From positions 62,001 through 126,000 of the forward strand of contig DJQB01000002.1 in NCBI GenBank assembly GCA_002439875.1: a stretch of DNA of 64,000 nucleotides. The letters are read 5' to 3'. This DNA comes from Bacteroidales bacterium UBA6397. Lineage in GTDB: Bacteria > Bacteroidota > Bacteroidia > Bacteroidales > UBA932. The notes under the pieces are model-generated. The model searched no databases. It saw nothing but the letters and a program-made list of their open reading frames with translations, and was not told the DNA's origin. Below are positions 8,666 through 16,126 of the stretch, in pieces. Both the position numbers and the translations under genes were made by a program. Numbering within the stretch: position 1 is the first letter of the stretch; each line of letters opens with the position of its first letter.

Positions 8666-10201
8666 ATGACTATGGGAGGCGGAAAGAAAGTGATAATATT
8701 CGCCGGCCTTGGTGGGCTGGTCTTAGGTGTCTGCGCCATGTTGGCGGTGGGCGGTGCGATGTCGCGCACTTCAACCAACGAGTATTGCATGAGCTGCCAC
8801 TACCACGAGCAGGCGGATGCTGACTGGAAGAAATCAGAACACTACAACAGCGGGAGTGGGGTGGTTACCGACTGCGCTGCATGCCATCTTCCTCCCAAGG
8901 AGAACGGCTACTTCCGTTACTATATGATCAAGGCCAGGATGGGAGCCAAGGACTTGTGGACCAAGATGACCAAGGACGAGGACGAGATTGACTGGAGTTC
9001 AAGGAGAACCCTTGAGCACGGGACGAAAATCGTCTATAACGAGTCCTGCGAGAAATGCCACGTCAATCTTTATCCGACCGGAATCTCGGACGATGGCATC
9101 ACCGCCCATCTCTATTACGATGAAAATGCGAAAAAACTGGATCTCCAGTGCATCAGCTGCCATCTGAACACTGGCCACGATATGCCAGGTTATGAACATA
9201 AAAGGCTGGAAGGCAAGGTGATGGACTCCGGAGGTGGTGAGAAATATGACAGTGCGGCTGTGGTTGCTTCCTTTGCAAACTTCACGGAGACGGTTCCGGG
9301 AACGACGGCGGCCATCAGCATGGTCGCCATTCCGGGAGGCGAATTCCTGCTCGGCAGCCCGGACAACGAGCCGTTCCGCTCGGTGGATGAGGGACCTCAA
9401 AGAAAGGTCAGGATTTCCCCGTTCTTCATGGGCGAGGTTGAGGTGACGTGGCATCAGTTCTGGGCGTTCTACAACGAGACGATGTCCGAGGGCAGAACCC
9501 CTCCGGAGAAAATCTACGCCAACAATAATCGTCCGGATGTAGATGCCGTCAGCGGTCCGACTCCTCCGTTTGGATTTCCTGACCAAGGCTGGGGAATGGG
9601 CGAGAGGCCGGCGATCACGATGACGCACTACGCTGCGGAGACCTTCTGCCAGTGGCTTTCCCTCAAGACCTGCCGCAATTACCGTCTTCCGACCGAGGCG
9701 GAATGGGAATATGCCGCCCGCGGCGGCACACAGACCCCGTACTTCTTCGAGGGAAACCCGAAGAAATATTCAAAGGAGACGTTCTGGAACAGACTGTTCG
9801 GCCCGGACACCACCTCGATCGCAACTTATGTGGTGTACTCGGAAGACAGCTTCGGCAAGACTCAAGAGCCTTCCGAGGTAAAGGCCAACCCGTTCGGGCT
9901 TAGAAATATGCTGGGCAACGTTATGGAGTATTGCTCCGACCGATACGCCGAGGATGCATATTCAATGATCTCTGACGGATCTTATGATCCAAAGGGGCCG
10001 GAGAACGGCGAAGAGTTCGTGGTCCGCGGCGGGGCGTATTCAGATGACGCGTCGCGGGTGCGTTGCGCCGCCAGAAACCACACCAGAAATGACGATTGGC
10101 TTCGTACCGACCCGCAGAATCCAAAGAGCATCTGGTGGTATTCCGACATCAAGGGAATCGGTTTCAGGGTGGTGTGCGATGTGCCCGAGGGAATATTATA
10201 A
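8666..10201 (+). CDS. Tetraheme NapC/NrfH-like cytochrome c fused to a SUMF1 (formylglycine-generating enzyme-like) domain
   Basis: The 511-residue protein begins with one uncleaved-looking membrane helix (about 9-31). Four CxxCH heme sites follow at 41-45, 70-74, 128-132 and 162-166, spaced like the NapC/NirT/NrfH family that carries electrons from the quinol pool. From about residue 217 (ISMVAIPGGEFLLGS) to the end (GIGFRVVCD) it is a SUMF1/FGE-type C-lectin fold with the usual PTEAEWEYAARGG and NPFGLRNMLGNVMEY blocks. In true formylglycine-generating enzymes two active-site cysteines precede the CAAR motif. Here that stretch reads RGGAYSDDASRVRCAAR (454-470), so both are missing and enzymatic FGE activity is unlikely. 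The likely role is a membrane-bound electron carrier with a periplasmic binding or structural domain. ResB and CcsA, which attach heme c, are encoded 4 kb downstream. Confidence 0.9.
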   Translation: MTMGGGKKVIIFAGLGGLVLGVCAMLAVGGAMSRTSTNEYCMSCHYHEQADADWKKSEHYNSGSGVVTDCAACHLPPKENGYFRYYMIKARMGAKDLWTKMTKDEDEIDWSSRRTLEHGTKIVYNESCEKCHVNLYPTGISDDGITAHLYYDENAKKLDLQCISCHLNTGHDMPGYEHKRLEGKVMDSGGGEKYDSAAVVASFANFTETVPGTTAAISMVAIPGGEFLLGSPDNEPFRSVDEGPQRKVRISPFFMGEVEVTWHQFWAFYNETMSEGRTPPEKIYANNNRPDVDAVSGPTPPFGFPDQGWGMGERPAITMTHYAAETFCQWLSLKTCRNYRLPTEAEWEYAARGGTQTPYFFEGNPKKYSKETFWNRLFGPDTTSIATYVVYSEDSFGKTQEPSEVKANPFGLRNMLGNVMEYCSDRYAEDAYSMISDGSYDPKGPENGEEFVVRGGAYSDDASRVRCAARNHTRNDDWLRTDPQNPKSIWWYSDIKGIGFRVVCDVPEGIL

Positions 10202-10260
10202 AGACTTCCAAGTTATTATTTAAGATTACTGAATTTAATAACATAAAGACTATTAATAAA

Positions 10261-11616
10261 ATGAGCAACAAAATGGACAGAAGATCCTTTCTTGGCAAGA
10301 GCGCCAAGATCGGTGTAGGTCTGGTAGGCGGCAGCGTCCTGCTGTCAGCCTGCGCAAGCGGAGACAAATCCGGCAAGATGACTCCCCTCAGGCAGCCAGG
10401 CGAGTACTATGTTCCAGAGCTTCCTGACAAGGCCATTGATGGAAAGGAACTTAAAGTTGGAGTGATTGGTTGTGGCGGTCGTGGAAGCGGTGCCACAAAC
10501 AACCTGCTGAACGCCGCCGACGGCATCAAGGTGACAGCCCTTGGTGATGTATTTGCGGATCGCCTGAACGGTCTGCGCGACAGCATCAAGGAAAAGTGGA
10601 ATCAGGAAGTTCCCGAGGATCACTGCTTCACCGGCTTCGATGCCTACAAGCAGGTCATAGATTCTGGAGTTGATATGGTGATTGTGGCCACCCCTCCGGT
10701 CTTCCGTCCGGCTCACTTTCAGTACGCCACCGAAAAGGGTGTCCACTCGTTTCTTGAAAAACCTATCGCTGTGGATTCCAAGGGCTATCGCCTGATCATG
10801 GCGACCGCCAAGCAGGCCGAGGCCAAGGGACTCAGTGTCGTGACCGGAACCCAGCGCCACCATCAGAGGTCTTACGTGGAGTCTTTCAAGAAGATTCAGG
10901 AAGGCATGATCGGCGAGATCACCGGTGGCAATGTTTACTGGAATCAGGGTATGCTCTGGTACAAAGAGCGTCAGCAGGGTTGGAGCGACATGGAATGGAT
11001 GATCCGCGACTGGGTCAACTGGAAGTGGCTTTCCGGTGACCACATCGTTGAGCAGCACGTGCACAACATCGATGTGTTCAACTGGATGATTGGAGGGCAT
11101 CCTATCAAGGCGACAGGCTTCGGCAGCCGCCAGCGCCGCGTCACCGGTGACCAGTACGACAACTTCAGCATTGACTTTGAATATGAGAACGGAGTCCATC
11201 TGCACAGTATGTCCCGTCAGATCGACGGCTGCTCCAACAATGTCAGTGAATATGTCCGTGGCACCAAGGGCTACTGGAGCTCCTCGGATTTCGCCATCCG
11301 TGACCATCAGGGAAATGTTCTTTGGCAGTTCGATTCTGAGGCGGAAAAGGCTCAGTACAAGCAGACCAACCCTTATGTGCTTGAGCACGTGGATTGGGTG
11401 AACCACATCCGTAAAGGTGAGGCCCATGTTGAAGCCGGAGAGGACGGAATCTCCTCTCTGTGCGGAGTGATGGGCCGCGAGGCCGCCTACACCGGCAAGA
11501 CCATCTCCTGGGACGAGATCAGCGCCTCCGACCTGGATTACCTCCCGGAGAAGCTTGAGCTCGGCAAGATGGACATGAGCAAGTACACCGTCCCCGTTCC
11601 TGGATCAGAAAAATAA
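10261..11616 (+). CDS. Gfo/Idh/MocA family oxidoreductase with Tat signal and lipobox
   Basis: I chose ATG 10261 because it gives a proper export signal; the longer frame upstream only overlaps the preceding gene. The protein has 451 residues: twin arginine RRSFLGKS at 7-14, then a hydrophobic stretch ending LLSAC (Cys31). This suggests Tat export of a folded, nucleotide-loaded enzyme, possibly as a lipoprotein. The Rossmann motif KVGVIGCGGRGSG (65-77) binds NAD(P) and the catalytic EKP motif is at 166-168. The C-terminal half is the usual alpha/beta domain (WNQGMLWYKERQQGW, EQHVHNIDVFNWMIGGHP). Exported members act on sugars or glycosides (glucose-fructose oxidoreductase, GH109, 3-keto-sugar enzymes); which applies here cannot be told. 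The stop is followed at once by a copy of the dispersed palindrome. Confidence 0.9.
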   Translation: MSNKMDRRSFLGKSAKIGVGLVGGSVLLSACASGDKSGKMTPLRQPGEYYVPELPDKAIDGKELKVGVIGCGGRGSGATNNLLNAADGIKVTALGDVFADRLNGLRDSIKEKWNQEVPEDHCFTGFDAYKQVIDSGVDMVIVATPPVFRPAHFQYATEKGVHSFLEKPIAVDSKGYRLIMATAKQAEAKGLSVVTGTQRHHQRSYVESFKKIQEGMIGEITGGNVYWNQGMLWYKERQQGWSDMEWMIRDWVNWKWLSGDHIVEQHVHNIDVFNWMIGGHPIKATGFGSRQRRVTGDQYDNFSIDFEYENGVHLHSMSRQIDGCSNNVSEYVRGTKGYWSSSDFAIRDHQGNVLWQFDSEAEKAQYKQTNPYVLEHVDWVNHIRKGEAHVEAGEDGISSLCGVMGREAAYTGKTISWDEISASDLDYLPEKLELGKMDMSKYTVPVPGSEK

Positions 11617-11644
11617 CCGGTCACTGAGCCTGTCGAAGTGACTG
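11617..11644. repeat. Dispersed palindromic repeat copy
   Basis: This is a plus-orientation copy (CCGGTCACTGAGCC, then TGTCGAAGTGACTG) starting on the base after the stop codon of the Gfo/Idh/MocA gene. Confidence 0.85.
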
Positions 11645-11664
11645 AAAATTGAATATGATTAAGG

Positions 11665-11693
11665 GGATGACCAGAAATCTATTTTGGTCATCC
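11665..11693. terminator. Hairpin between convergent genes, bidirectional terminator
   Basis: GGATGACCA (11665-11673) pairs with TGGTCATCC (11685-11693) around an 11-base loop. It overlaps the last codons of the minus-strand ATPase and would serve the convergent Gfo/Idh/MocA transcript too. Confidence 0.6.
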
Positions 11694-12977
11694 TCTTTGG
11701 TTATACTGGGAATTCAGCAACCATTTCCAAGTAGGAATCACCTCTATGGTTCCATACTTGTCGGTGATGCTTTCCTCTTCGTCATAAGTCAGAACCAGAC
11801 GCCTGCCGCACGACAAGTGGCCAGGCAGCTTGCTGATCGCCTCCACCTCACGCTTTCTGGTCTCCTCGTCATGCAGAGAGTAACTGACTTGAATGGCCAG
11901 CCCGCTTTCAGGAATATAGAAATCCACTTCGTAATCAGTCTTGTAAAAGAATACTCGCTCGTTGTCCATGTCGTGCCCATAAATGCGGAATAGTTGGAGA
12001 GCGACGAGGTTTTCCAGAAGCATTGTGTCTTTGTCTATGAGGAACAAGCCCAGAATACCGGTGTCAATGAAATAGTACTTGCAGTTGCTTTCTTTGTCCG
12101 CCAGGCTTGTCGCATAGTTCCTGACTCGCAGCAGCAACCATGCATTCTCGCAATATTCCACATACTTAATGGTTGTGGCGAGACTGAGTTTTCCTCCCAC
12201 ACTTGACAGGAGATTGTTGACACGGTTATAAGAAATAGGACGGCACACGCTTTCTGCCATTTTCCTGACAAGGACCCGGATTCCGGCCACGTTGGCGATC
12301 TTGTTCCGAGCGATGATGTCACCCATATAAATCTTCTGGTAAACGCTGCTGAGATAGTCGCGCTTTGCCGGCATCAGGACTGACGCAGGCAGACCACCGT
12401 AATGTAGGTATTCTTCAAAACAACGAACAACCTTTGCCCGTCCCTCGGTAGAAATAATGTCATTGCCGTCCCTTGGGATTCTGTGTGCGTCAAGATATTC
12501 TTTGAAACTATAAGGGTAGACTTCCGCGGTCAGGAAGCGACCTCCAAGAGTGGTGTTGATTTCACCGGAGAGCATCTTTGCGTTTGAACCGGTGATGAGT
12601 ATGGTGTAATTGGAGTCGGCCATTCGTCGCGCGAACTTATGCCATCCTTCGATGTTCTGGATTTCATCGAGAAAGAGCATCGGACGTTTGCCATACATTT
12701 CCTGATGGCATTCCAGTAGGCGATTGAAATCTTCAGAAGTGAAATTCTCAAGCCGCTCGTCCTCGAAGTTCATGTAAAGGATTTCATCCCATTTATGCCC
12801 TTCCGCCAATAGTTGCTGGATTCTGTGGTATAGCATGTAAGACTTACCGGCTCTCCGCACTCCGACAAGAACATAGCAAGGGAAATTGTCAAGCCGTAAG
12901 TCTCGTGGAAACACCACGTAACGCTCGACCTCTTCTTGATTGTCCCGAAGAATCTGTTTTAATACCTGTTTGTCCAT
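11688..12977 (-). CDS. AAA-type ATP-binding protein with DUF4143 C-terminus
   Basis: The 429-residue protein has a Walker A motif GVRRAGKS (39-46), a Walker B motif LFLDEIQN (101-108) and an ITGSNAKM sensor-like segment, followed by a DUF4143-type C-terminal half (NNLLSSVGGKLSLATTIKYVEYCENAWLLLRVRNY, then KTDYEVDFYIP). Proteins of this AAA_14/DUF4143 kind are common, scattered single genes in Bacteroidota with no firm function; links to toxin-antitoxin or defence roles have been proposed. It points opposite to its neighbours and splits two exported sugar-oxidation-type genes, so it looks like a later insertion. A good promoter and a possible operator precede it. The gene appears intact. Confidence 0.88.
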   Translation of the reverse strand: MDKQVLKQILRDNQEEVERYVVFPRDLRLDNFPCYVLVGVRRAGKSYMLYHRIQQLLAEGHKWDEILYMNFEDERLENFTSEDFNRLLECHQEMYGKRPMLFLDEIQNIEGWHKFARRMADSNYTILITGSNAKMLSGEINTTLGGRFLTAEVYPYSFKEYLDAHRIPRDGNDIISTEGRAKVVRCFEEYLHYGGLPASVLMPAKRDYLSSVYQKIYMGDIIARNKIANVAGIRVLVRKMAESVCRPISYNRVNNLLSSVGGKLSLATTIKYVEYCENAWLLLRVRNYATSLADKESNCKYYFIDTGILGLFLIDKDTMLLENLVALQLFRIYGHDMDNERVFFYKTDYEVDFYIPESGLAIQVSYSLHDEETRKREVEAISKLPGHLSCGRRLVLTYDEEESITDKYGTIEVIPTWKWLLNSQYNQRG

Positions 12978-12999
12978 GATCAGTCACTCGTTTTGACTG

Positions 13000-13031
13000 C
13001 AAATGTATGGATTGTTTAATTGATTTGCAAA
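13000..13031 (-). promoter_or_regulatory. Promoter of the DUF4143 ATPase gene
   Basis: On the minus strand TTTG (13028-13031) and TACATTTG (13000-13007) are 20 bases apart, matching the Bacteroidota -33/-7 arrangement. The start codon is 22 bases downstream. The spacer carries one arm of an inverted repeat (13009-13020 with 13055-13069). Confidence 0.7.
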
Positions 13032-13190
13032 TAATCTGCTATTTTTATTTAATTCATTAAACAAAATCCATGATCGTACAATACGGATATATGTTCGTTA
13101 GTTGTAGTTTTTCCGAAAGAGGTGATATTTCAGTTTTTAGTTGTATCTTCGCTATATTGGCGGAAACAATATAATTAAACAATAAAGGAT

Positions 13191-14102
13191 ATGAACAGAA
13201 GAGATTTTCTCTCGACAGCGGCGGTGGGGTCGGCGGCATTGGCCGCGGCTTCGGTGCTGCCGGGATGTGCCGCCGAGACAGGCGATAAGAAAAAGGCCGC
13301 GAATGACCTTGAACTGAAGATTTCGTTTCAGGAGGGGACGGCTCCGGGTGAGAGTCTGGCCGAGAAACTGGACTTCATGGAGAGCCTTGGGGTTGTAGGC
13401 TTCGAGCCGGGAGGACGTGGACTGGCCTCTCGTGTGAAGGAGATTCAGAAGGCGCTGAATGGTCGAAACATCAAGGTGTCGGCAATCTGCGCCGGTTTTG
13501 ACGGATTTATCCTCGCCGAGGATCCGGCGGTCAAGGAACTGTTTGACAGGACGATGCGTGAGATCGTGGCGGCTGCCGGAGAACTTGGCTCGACCGGAGT
13601 CATCATGGTTCCGGCCTTCAACCACCAGGCTCCGTGCAAGCCTCACACGATGGACACCCGCAACTACCTCTGCGAGCAGCTTCACGAATTAGGAGAATAC
13701 GCCCTTGGGCACGGAACGACTGTGATTCTTGAGCCGCTGAACAGGAACGAGGCGTTCTACCTCCGCCAGGTGGCCGACGCGGCAGCGATAGCCCGTGACT
13801 CTGACAGCAAGGGTGTCAGGGCAATGGGCGATTTCTGGCATATGTCTGAGGAGACTTCCGACTACGGTGCCTTGATGTCAGCCGGCAAGGAGTACCTCCA
13901 GCACGTCCACATCGCCAGCCGTGGCCGCCGCATCATGCCGGGTGAGGACGGAGAAAAGGACAACTACGTTGACGGATTCAAAGCCCTCAAGGAGTTCGGC
14001 TACGATAAGTATGTAAGTTTCGAGTGCGGCGCCAAGGGTGACCGGGCCACGACCGTCACAGCTGCCGTTGACCTTCTGCGCAAGCAGTGGGGTGAGGCGT
14101 GA
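13191..14102 (+). CDS. Tat-exported TIM-barrel protein (sugar isomerase/epimerase, AP endonuclease 2 family)
   Basis: The 303-residue protein begins MNRRDFLSTAA (twin Arg at 3-4) with a hydrophobic run ending LPGC (Cys26), so it is Tat-exported and perhaps lipidated. The rest is a xylose isomerase-like TIM barrel: FMESLGVVGFEPGGRGL, VSAICAGFDGF, GSTGVIMVPAF, LEPLNRNEAFYLRQV and a C-terminal HIASRGR...SFECG. The acidic and His residues in these blocks would bind the catalytic metal. Hydroxypyruvate isomerase and 3-keto-sugar enzymes belong to this superfamily; the substrate here is unknown. Its stop codon overlaps the start of the ResB-like gene (TGATG), so a sugar enzyme is translationally coupled to cytochrome c maturation. 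That is unusual and supports a joint role with the upstream tetraheme protein. Confidence 0.88.
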   Translation: MNRRDFLSTAAVGSAALAAASVLPGCAAETGDKKKAANDLELKISFQEGTAPGESLAEKLDFMESLGVVGFEPGGRGLASRVKEIQKALNGRNIKVSAICAGFDGFILAEDPAVKELFDRTMREIVAAAGELGSTGVIMVPAFNHQAPCKPHTMDTRNYLCEQLHELGEYALGHGTTVILEPLNRNEAFYLRQVADAAAIARDSDSKGVRAMGDFWHMSEETSDYGALMSAGKEYLQHVHIASRGRRIMPGEDGEKDNYVDGFKALKEFGYDKYVSFECGAKGDRATTVTAAVDLLRKQWGEA

Positions 14103-15010
14103 TGCCAGCGTTCGGCCATTCATTCGGGCTTGTCGCGGCTTTAGTCTATGCCTGTCTTCTGGTTGGCGTCTATGCTTTGCGTGACCGTTGGCCGATGTAC
14201 AGACATCTTGCCGGACGGAAGGCCTGCATAATCTCGATTGCAATTGTACTGTTCCTGCTGCTCATCTTCGGGCTTACACCGCAAGATGGGGGCAGGGACG
14301 GCATTTCAGGTGTTCTCGGTCTCAGGAATATGAGCCGGTCGCCGGTCTTCATCCTCGCGTTGTTCCTTTTGGCGACCACCGTCACGCTGAACACGATCGG
14401 GGATATTCATAGATTCACAAGGCATCGCCTTGGGGTGACATGCGCCCATCTGGGGCTGTCGGTGATTCTGGTCGCCGGACTTTTCGGCGCCGGCGGAATT
14501 GTTAAGGCAAGGGTGGTAGCGATGCCGAATGAGCCGATCCGGCAGGCTCTGAACGAATCAACTGATGAATATTTTAAACTACCTTTTGAACTGACGCTCA
14601 GGGATTTCTCGGTTCGTGAATATTCTTCCGAAGTCACTTTGACCCTTCCTGACGGCCTTTCCTCCGAGACCAAAATCGCCGTGAACCACCCCGCAAAGGT
14701 TGGCTCCTGGTGGATCTACCAGTCCGACTACCAGTCGGACACGGTGCGAGGTGAGTTCGCGAGCATATTCAGGTGCGTCTATTCCCCGATGTCGGAGGTT
14801 TTCCGCGTCGCTTTGTGGCTGCTGCTTGTCTCCGCGGCGGCAATGGTGTTTTTCTCCGGCTTCAAACCTCGTTTTGACGGAAGGAAATCTTTAAAAGGTT
14901 CATCTTTTAGACAGAATGATTCAGCTGTCCGGTACCATGCTGACGCGATGCGCGAGGGGAAGGATTTTTCTTCCGGAGGAACATCCAATAAGAAGGAGGG
15001 ACGGCAATGA
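14102..15010 (+). CDS. ResB-like cytochrome c biogenesis protein
   Basis: I chose ATG 14102, which overlaps the TGA of the TIM-barrel gene by one base. The 302-residue protein has three N-terminal membrane helices (about 5-25, 38-56 and 78-100), a fourth near 115-135, a periplasmic beta domain (FELTLRDFSVREYSSEVTLTLPDG, then INHPAKVG-like VNHPAKVGSWWIYQSDYQ) and a last helix at about 235-255. This is the layout of ResB/Ccs1, which with CcsA forms the System II heme lyase that delivers heme to apocytochromes c outside the cytoplasmic membrane. It is shorter than many ResB proteins, as is common in Bacteroidota. The stop overlaps the ccsA start (ATGA). Its nearest client in this window is the tetraheme fusion. 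Confidence 0.85.
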   Translation: MPAFGHSFGLVAALVYACLLVGVYALRDRWPMYRHLAGRKACIISIAIVLFLLLIFGLTPQDGGRDGISGVLGLRNMSRSPVFILALFLLATTVTLNTIGDIHRFTRHRLGVTCAHLGLSVILVAGLFGAGGIVKARVVAMPNEPIRQALNESTDEYFKLPFELTLRDFSVREYSSEVTLTLPDGLSSETKIAVNHPAKVGSWWIYQSDYQSDTVRGEFASIFRCVYSPMSEVFRVALWLLLVSAAAMVFFSGFKPRFDGRKSLKGSSFRQNDSAVRYHADAMREGKDFSSGGTSNKKEGRQ

Positions 15011-15852
15011 GTTGGGATTCTTTCATCTGGTTCGCATTGGCGGCGTCGCTTTTCTGGATCGCGGGAGCGTTGTCTTCTTTGAAAGCCAGGAGGGTCGTCT
15101 TGCCGCTGCTGCTTACCGGGATAGGCACCAAGATATTCTTCACGTTCATCTTCGGGATCTGGGTCACCCTTGGCTACCCTCCGCTTCGCACGATGGGGGA
15201 GACCCGCCTGTGGTTCAGTTTTTTCCTCCCTTTGATCGGCTGTTTTATCTATCTTCGTTGGCGTTATCGCTGGATACTGCCTTTCTCGTGCCTGATGTCT
15301 GTCGTCTTCGTCTGCATCAATGTCCTCAAGCCTGAGATCCACACCGAGGAACTTATGCCCGCTCTCCGCAGCCCGTGGTTTGTCCCGCACGTCATCGTCT
15401 ACATGTTCGCCTACGCCGTGATGGGTATCGCCACAATCCTTGCGGTACGCGTCCTTTGGCTCTCCGGAAAATCAGCCACCTACTCAACACTTGAGGCCGA
15501 CCTTCGTCTCTGCGACACTCTCGTCCGCATCGGCTGGGGTTTTCTCACGATGGGCATCGTCATGGGGGCACTCTGGGCCAAGCAGGCTTGGGGAGACTAC
15601 TGGACCTGGGATCCGAAAGAGACCTGGGCCGCCGCCACGTGGCTCAGCTATCTTCTGTACCTGCATCTGCGCCAAGGACAAGCTTCCGCTTTTTCTCCGG
15701 CCACGTTGACTGCTTCAGTAGTCCAATCCTCCGTCAAGTCTCTCCGCCGCCATCTTTTCCTGCTGATATTCTCCTTCATCCTCCTCCAGATGTGCTGGTG
15801 GGGTGTCAACTACCTCCCTTCCGCCCAAGGCTTCAGCCTGCACACTTATTGA
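15007..15852 (+). CDS. ccsA: Cytochrome c biogenesis protein CcsA (System II heme lyase)
   Basis: The 281-residue integral membrane protein carries the tryptophan-rich WWD heme-handling motif WGDYWTWDPKETW (195-207), the signature of CcsA/CcmC/CcmF proteins. About eight hydrophobic segments are visible (starting at 5, 32, 70, 90, 128, 175, 210 and 250), and His128 in the WFVPHVIVYMFAY segment is a likely heme ligand. It works with the ResB-like protein, overlapping its gene by 4 bp (ATGA), to attach heme c to exported CxxCH proteins. It is the last gene of the cluster, followed by a strong terminator. The gene looks complete. Confidence 0.93.
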   Translation: MSWDSFIWFALAASLFWIAGALSSLKARRVVLPLLLTGIGTKIFFTFIFGIWVTLGYPPLRTMGETRLWFSFFLPLIGCFIYLRWRYRWILPFSCLMSVVFVCINVLKPEIHTEELMPALRSPWFVPHVIVYMFAYAVMGIATILAVRVLWLSGKSATYSTLEADLRLCDTLVRIGWGFLTMGIVMGALWAKQAWGDYWTWDPKETWAAATWLSYLLYLHLRQGQASAFSPATLTASVVQSSVKSLRRHLFLLIFSFILLQMCWWGVNYLPSAQGFSLHTY

Positions 15853-16046
15853 CTTCCCGGATTCGAAAAAATCCTTGTGTGTCCAAAATGAGGAGTCCCC
15901 GCTCACAGCCAGTTGAAATTGCCGTGGAGGGAAAAGTTCTGATTATGAGTACTTTGGCTGGTTGTCCTCCATCCTGCTTGGGGAGGGAGTATGGTCTTGC
16001 TTCGCAGTGATAACCAAGTCTTTGCTCTTTACGATGATTATATGAT

Positions 16047-16078
16047 GAGGCTGGCCAAACATATGTTCGGCCAGCCTC
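16047..16078 (+). terminator. Rho-independent terminator after ccsA
   Basis: GAGGCTGGCC (16047-16056) pairs exactly with GGCCAGCCTC (16069-16078) around a 12-base loop and is followed by a T-rich run (TTGATTTTATGTTTTT). The convergent minus-strand gene ends at 16127, so the hairpin may serve both. The 194 bases between ccsA and this hairpin hold no feature I can support. Confidence 0.8.
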
Positions 16079-16126
16079 TTGATTTTATGTTTTTGGGGTT
16101 AGATGGAATTGCTCTTTTACATCCAA

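Noticed and set aside
8666..10201. Nitrite reductase small subunit NrfH
   Set aside because: The N-terminal part resembles the family, but no NrfA is adjacent and the C-terminal half is a SUMF1-like domain.
10096..10260. N-terminal extension of the Gfo/Idh/MocA gene
   Set aside because: It overlaps the end of the cytochrome fusion gene in another frame; the Tat signal starts at 10261.
10345..11427. Minus-strand open frame of 360 codons opposite the Gfo/Idh/MocA gene
   Set aside because: There is no domain or signal, and the plus-strand frame has clear NAD-binding and EKP motifs.
15957..16020. Possible second copy of the nested palindrome (both contain TACTTTGGCT)
   Set aside because: Beyond the ten shared bases no matching inverted arms were found.
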